A stretch of 7,446 nt of DNA from JBDNIO01 sp041688215 (GTDB lineage Bacteria; Pseudomonadota; Gammaproteobacteria; Nevskiales; Salinisphaeraceae). The translations under genes and the position numbers were made by a program. Within the stretch, counting starts at the first letter, position 1. Every line of letters begins with the position of its first letter. Under the pieces are notes generated by a model. The model made no database searches and had not been told where the DNA came from. It saw only the letters and a program-made list of their open reading frames with translations. The stretch covers positions 1-7,446 of the forward strand of contig JBDNIO010000241.1 of NCBI GenBank assembly GCA_041688215.1, written 5' to 3'. Below are positions 5,684 through 7,446 of the stretch, piece by piece.

Positions 5684-6997
5684 TTACTCCGGGGAGGTGC
5701 CAGCAGGCACGACGGCGTTATCCATTACGATCAGCCCGCCGGTGGTGCGCTCCAGATCGGTTGCACTGGCCACCAGGGCATCGAGCGCGTCCAGATAATC
5801 ACGACGGGTATTGATTAGCGTGTCTTGCGCTGCGGTAAGCGCTGGCGCGCCCAACTCACCTGCTTCATAGGCGATCTGTGTGAGTTCAGAGTTTTGTCGT
5901 GCCGCGGCGACCACTTCATCTCCGAGCGCGGCGACGCGCGCACGGGCGGCCTCGTAGTTCGCCAACGCGGAAAGCACCTGGCTACGCACCACCAATTGCA
6001 GCGTGTCGCGCTCCAGCAAGGCGGCATCGAGTGCGGCGCTGGCCTGCTTACGTTCGCCGCCGAAGCGGTGCAGCACCGGTAATTCGAAGGCAACGCCACC
6101 GCCAGTAATATCGATATTCGACTCTTCCTGCTTATAAAATCCGAATACCTTCAAATTGGGCACAATCAGGCGGCGCGCGAGTTTTAGTTCTTCCCGCGAG
6201 GCATTAACTTCTTCGGCGGCCGCGGCCAGATCACCCCGGCGCTGTATGGCACGTCGCAGCAAGACCGTCTGGCTGGGCAGTTTCAGCGGCGCGGGCGAGA
6301 GCTTGCCTTGGAGGCTGATCGGGCGCTCAGGACCCACTGCCAGCAATTCGGCCAGCGCCAAACGTGCCTGGGCTTGGCGGTTTTTCGCCTGGGCCATCAG
6401 CGCCTGGGCGCGGCCCACGCCGATGCGTGCGGTGTTAGCTTCCAAACGGTTGGCTTTGCCGGCCTCCAGGCGTTTCTTGGCGTAATTATCCAGGTCGCTG
6501 TTGACCTGGAGCACATCTTTGGCCGTGGCTACCGCACGCTCAGCGACCAGGGCTTGTAGGAAGACTGCCCGTACCCTGGCGCGTGTGGCGCTGCTTAGAA
6601 AGTCGAGTTGGGCACGTCCACCAGCAAGCCGGGACTCGGCCGCGCGTTCACGCAGACCGCCCTGGCCAGCAATCCAGAATTCCTGCGACAGCCGGATATC
6701 GATATCGGTGCTGGACGAACCATTATCCGAGCTACGCTGGGCAGCGCCGAGTTCAATCTCGGGATTTGAAGGCACTGCCACGTCAGCATGTTCCAGCACA
6801 CCTTCGCGCCGGCGCAGTTCGATGCGCGCGCCGAGCAGGGTCGGATTGTATTTTTCGGCCCAGTTCAGTGCCTGGCCTAACGTCAGCGGCTGCGGCAGTT
6901 GTGCCGGTTCAACCGCATTGGCGTTTGCCACCAGGCAAAGCCCGGCCACGACGCCAAATATCCCGGCAGCTCTGCCATGAGATAAAAGAAATTGCAT
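5684..6997 (-). CDS. czcC: CzcC-like outer-membrane channel of the TolC/OEP family
   Basis: This 437-residue protein has a typical length for a CzcC-type outer-membrane factor. It has a cleavable signal peptide (hydrophobic about 11-24, likely cut after ANANA at 28) and no good lipobox. Two repeated OEP halves follow. The first (about 38-220) has LTLGQALNWAEKYNPTL and RLSQEFWIAGQGGLRERAAE. The second (about 245-425) has LLRRAIQRRGDLAAAAEEV and VAFELPVLHRFGGERKQASA. Both are Ala/Arg-rich helices expected to form the periplasmic tunnel. Trimers would span the outer membrane and receive metal from the adaptor and pump. The ATG at 6997 is preceded by GAGGA with good spacing and follows the CzcI-like gene by 61 nt, which contains a small hairpin. 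Its last codons include the GGAG used by the adaptor gene. Confidence 0.94.
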   Translation of the reverse strand: MQFLLSHGRAAGIFGVVAGLCLVANANAVEPAQLPQPLTLGQALNWAEKYNPTLLGARIELRRREGVLEHADVAVPSNPEIELGAAQRSSDNGSSSTDIDIRLSQEFWIAGQGGLRERAAESRLAGGRAQLDFLSSATRARVRAVFLQALVAERAVATAKDVLQVNSDLDNYAKKRLEAGKANRLEANTARIGVGRAQALMAQAKNRQAQARLALAELLAVGPERPISLQGKLSPAPLKLPSQTVLLRRAIQRRGDLAAAAEEVNASREELKLARRLIVPNLKVFGFYKQEESNIDITGGGVAFELPVLHRFGGERKQASAALDAALLERDTLQLVVRSQVLSALANYEAARARVAALGDEVVAAARQNSELTQIAYEAGELGAPALTAAQDTLINTRRDYLDALDALVASATDLERTTGGLIVMDNAVVPAGTSPE

Positions 6998-7022
6998 TGC
7001 GAGTCCTCAACGCTTGGAAAGG

Positions 7023-7043
7023 CGCGCAGACAGAAGCTGCGCG
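7023..7043. other. Intercistronic stem-loop between the CzcI-like and channel genes
   Basis: A perfect 7-bp stem, CGCGCAG (7023-7029) and CTGCGCG (7037-7043), encloses a 7-nt loop. In the transcript it lies between the stop codon at 7059 and the channel ribosome site. It is followed by only CCTTT, so it is not a convincing intrinsic terminator. Weak attenuation or mRNA processing is possible. Confidence 0.5.
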
Positions 7044-7058
7044 AGTATGCGAGGGGAC

Positions 7059-7403
7059 TCAGGCTATAGGCGGTATATAGGGGGGGTCGGGTTGGGGTTG
7101 GGTTAAGCGCGCATCAGGCGCTTCGGCAATCGACACGTCGTTAGTGAACGCCGGACCAAGGTTCACGGAAACCAAGGCAACCAGATGCGCCCCCGCATGG
7201 CAACAATGATCGCAGCGATCTACCAGATCACCATCGTCGATATGCGTGTGGGAGGAAGTGATTTCGGCGGCGGCAGAAGCGTCTGCCGGAAGGGCTACAT
7301 GCGAGGCCCACGCGATTGCGCTTATGGCCAGAACCATGACCATAAATATGTGCGTAGCACTAGCGGACAATTTGCCGCGCAGAATGTGAGGGCGTGAGTG
7401 CAT
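7059..7403 (-). CDS. CzcI-like small exported His/Cys-rich protein
   Basis: This is a 114-residue protein with a basic N-terminus (MHSRPHILRGKLSASATHIF) and one hydrophobic segment (about 19-38), ending in a signal-peptide-like ALPADASA stretch. A mature region follows with HTH (52-54) and the cluster CDHCCH (64-69), plus H73. The C-terminus is Pro-rich (QPQPDPPYIPP). Position, size and export fit CzcI, a short periplasmic protein encoded just before czcC in cation-efflux operons and implicated in their regulation. The CDHCCH cluster could bind metal. Sequence-level assignment is weaker than the context. No clear Shine-Dalgarno precedes the ATG at 7403. Met21 or Met23 are alternative starts but would leave a short signal peptide and also lack an obvious ribosome site. 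Confidence 0.7.
   Translation of the reverse strand: MHSRPHILRGKLSASATHIFMVMVLAISAIAWASHVALPADASAAAEITSSHTHIDDGDLVDRCDHCCHAGAHLVALVSVNLGPAFTNDVSIAEAPDARLTQPQPDPPYIPPIA
7080..7102 (+). other. G-quadruplex-compatible tract in the end of the CzcI-like gene
   Basis: The plus strand carries four G runs of 7, 3, 4 and 3 bases separated by TC, TT and TT. This satisfies the usual G3+ N1-7 pattern. It lies on the template strand of the gene and encodes the Pro-rich C-terminus. Folding is not shown. Confidence 0.5.
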
Positions 7404-7420
7404 GCACGCGGTAGACTACC
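7398..7420. promoter_or_regulatory. Two adjacent short palindromes at the operon's first start codon, possible operator
   Basis: GTGCATGCAC (7398-7407) is a perfect 10-base palindrome that contains the start codon of the CzcI-like gene. GGTAGACTACC (7410-7420) is a perfect 5-bp dyad around one base, two nucleotides further upstream. Dyads near the start of a metal-efflux operon could be sites for a metal-responsive repressor or MerR-type activator. No convincing -35/-10 pair is visible in the 43 bases available upstream, so this is a weak assignment. Confidence 0.3.
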
Positions 7421-7446
7421 TAAGCACCATGAAGTTCACAAGCATG

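Noticed and set aside
5682..5686. TAATG overlap as the start of the adaptor gene.
   Set aside because: That ATG runs into a stop after three codons and is out of frame with the adaptor. The start at 5676 is in frame with the signal peptide.
7010..7043. Intrinsic terminator after the CzcI-like gene.
   Set aside because: The 7-bp stem is real, but only three T residues follow on the minus strand and the operon clearly continues, so it is kept only as an intercistronic hairpin.
7429..7446. Possible start of a divergent plus-strand gene (ATG AAG TTC ACA AGC ATG).
   Set aside because: Only six codons are visible and no Shine-Dalgarno precedes the ATG, so a gene cannot be supported.

Overview
The window holds most of a heavy-metal efflux operon of the CzcCBA (HME-RND) type, read entirely on the minus strand. 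The moderately GC-rich sequence, the protein styles and a REP-type palindrome doublet with GTAG head motifs suggest a proteobacterium, most likely a gammaproteobacterium. I cannot name a genus.

In transcription order (high to low coordinates) the layout is as follows. A small exported His/Cys-rich protein of CzcI type (7403-7059) comes first, then a CzcC-like outer-membrane channel (6997-5684). Next is a CzcB-like periplasmic adaptor with a lipobox and a His-rich N-terminal segment (5676-4303), then an inverted pair of REP-like palindromes (4290-4198). A CzcA-like inner-membrane proton/metal antiporter follows (4185-1081), then a short PII-like protein (1070-741) and a Sel1-repeat lipoprotein (from 744). 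The joints are tight. CzcC to CzcB is 7 nt. The PII-like gene's Shine-Dalgarno contains the CzcA stop codon. The PII-like and Sel1 genes share an ATGA overlap. This looks like one polycistronic unit whose promoter lies at or beyond the right edge.

The three Czc proteins would form a trans-envelope pump exporting divalent cations such as Zn, Co, Cd or Ni. The CusA methionines that bind copper and silver are not present by eye alignment. The CzcI-like protein may be a metal-responsive periplasmic accessory, and the PII-like protein a cytoplasmic modulator of the pump. The pump lacks one of the three intramembrane carboxylates described for CzcA.

The left end is damaged. The Sel1 gene has a frameshift, apparently caused by about 14 extra bases that copy a segment found 99 nt downstream. 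It is then cut by an IS3-family element (1-139) whose first three bases supply an in-frame stop for the shifted frame. Only the end of the IS and the first 29 codons of its OrfA are in the window. I saw no tRNA, rRNA or CRISPR array. No stretch over 300 bases lacks a gene.
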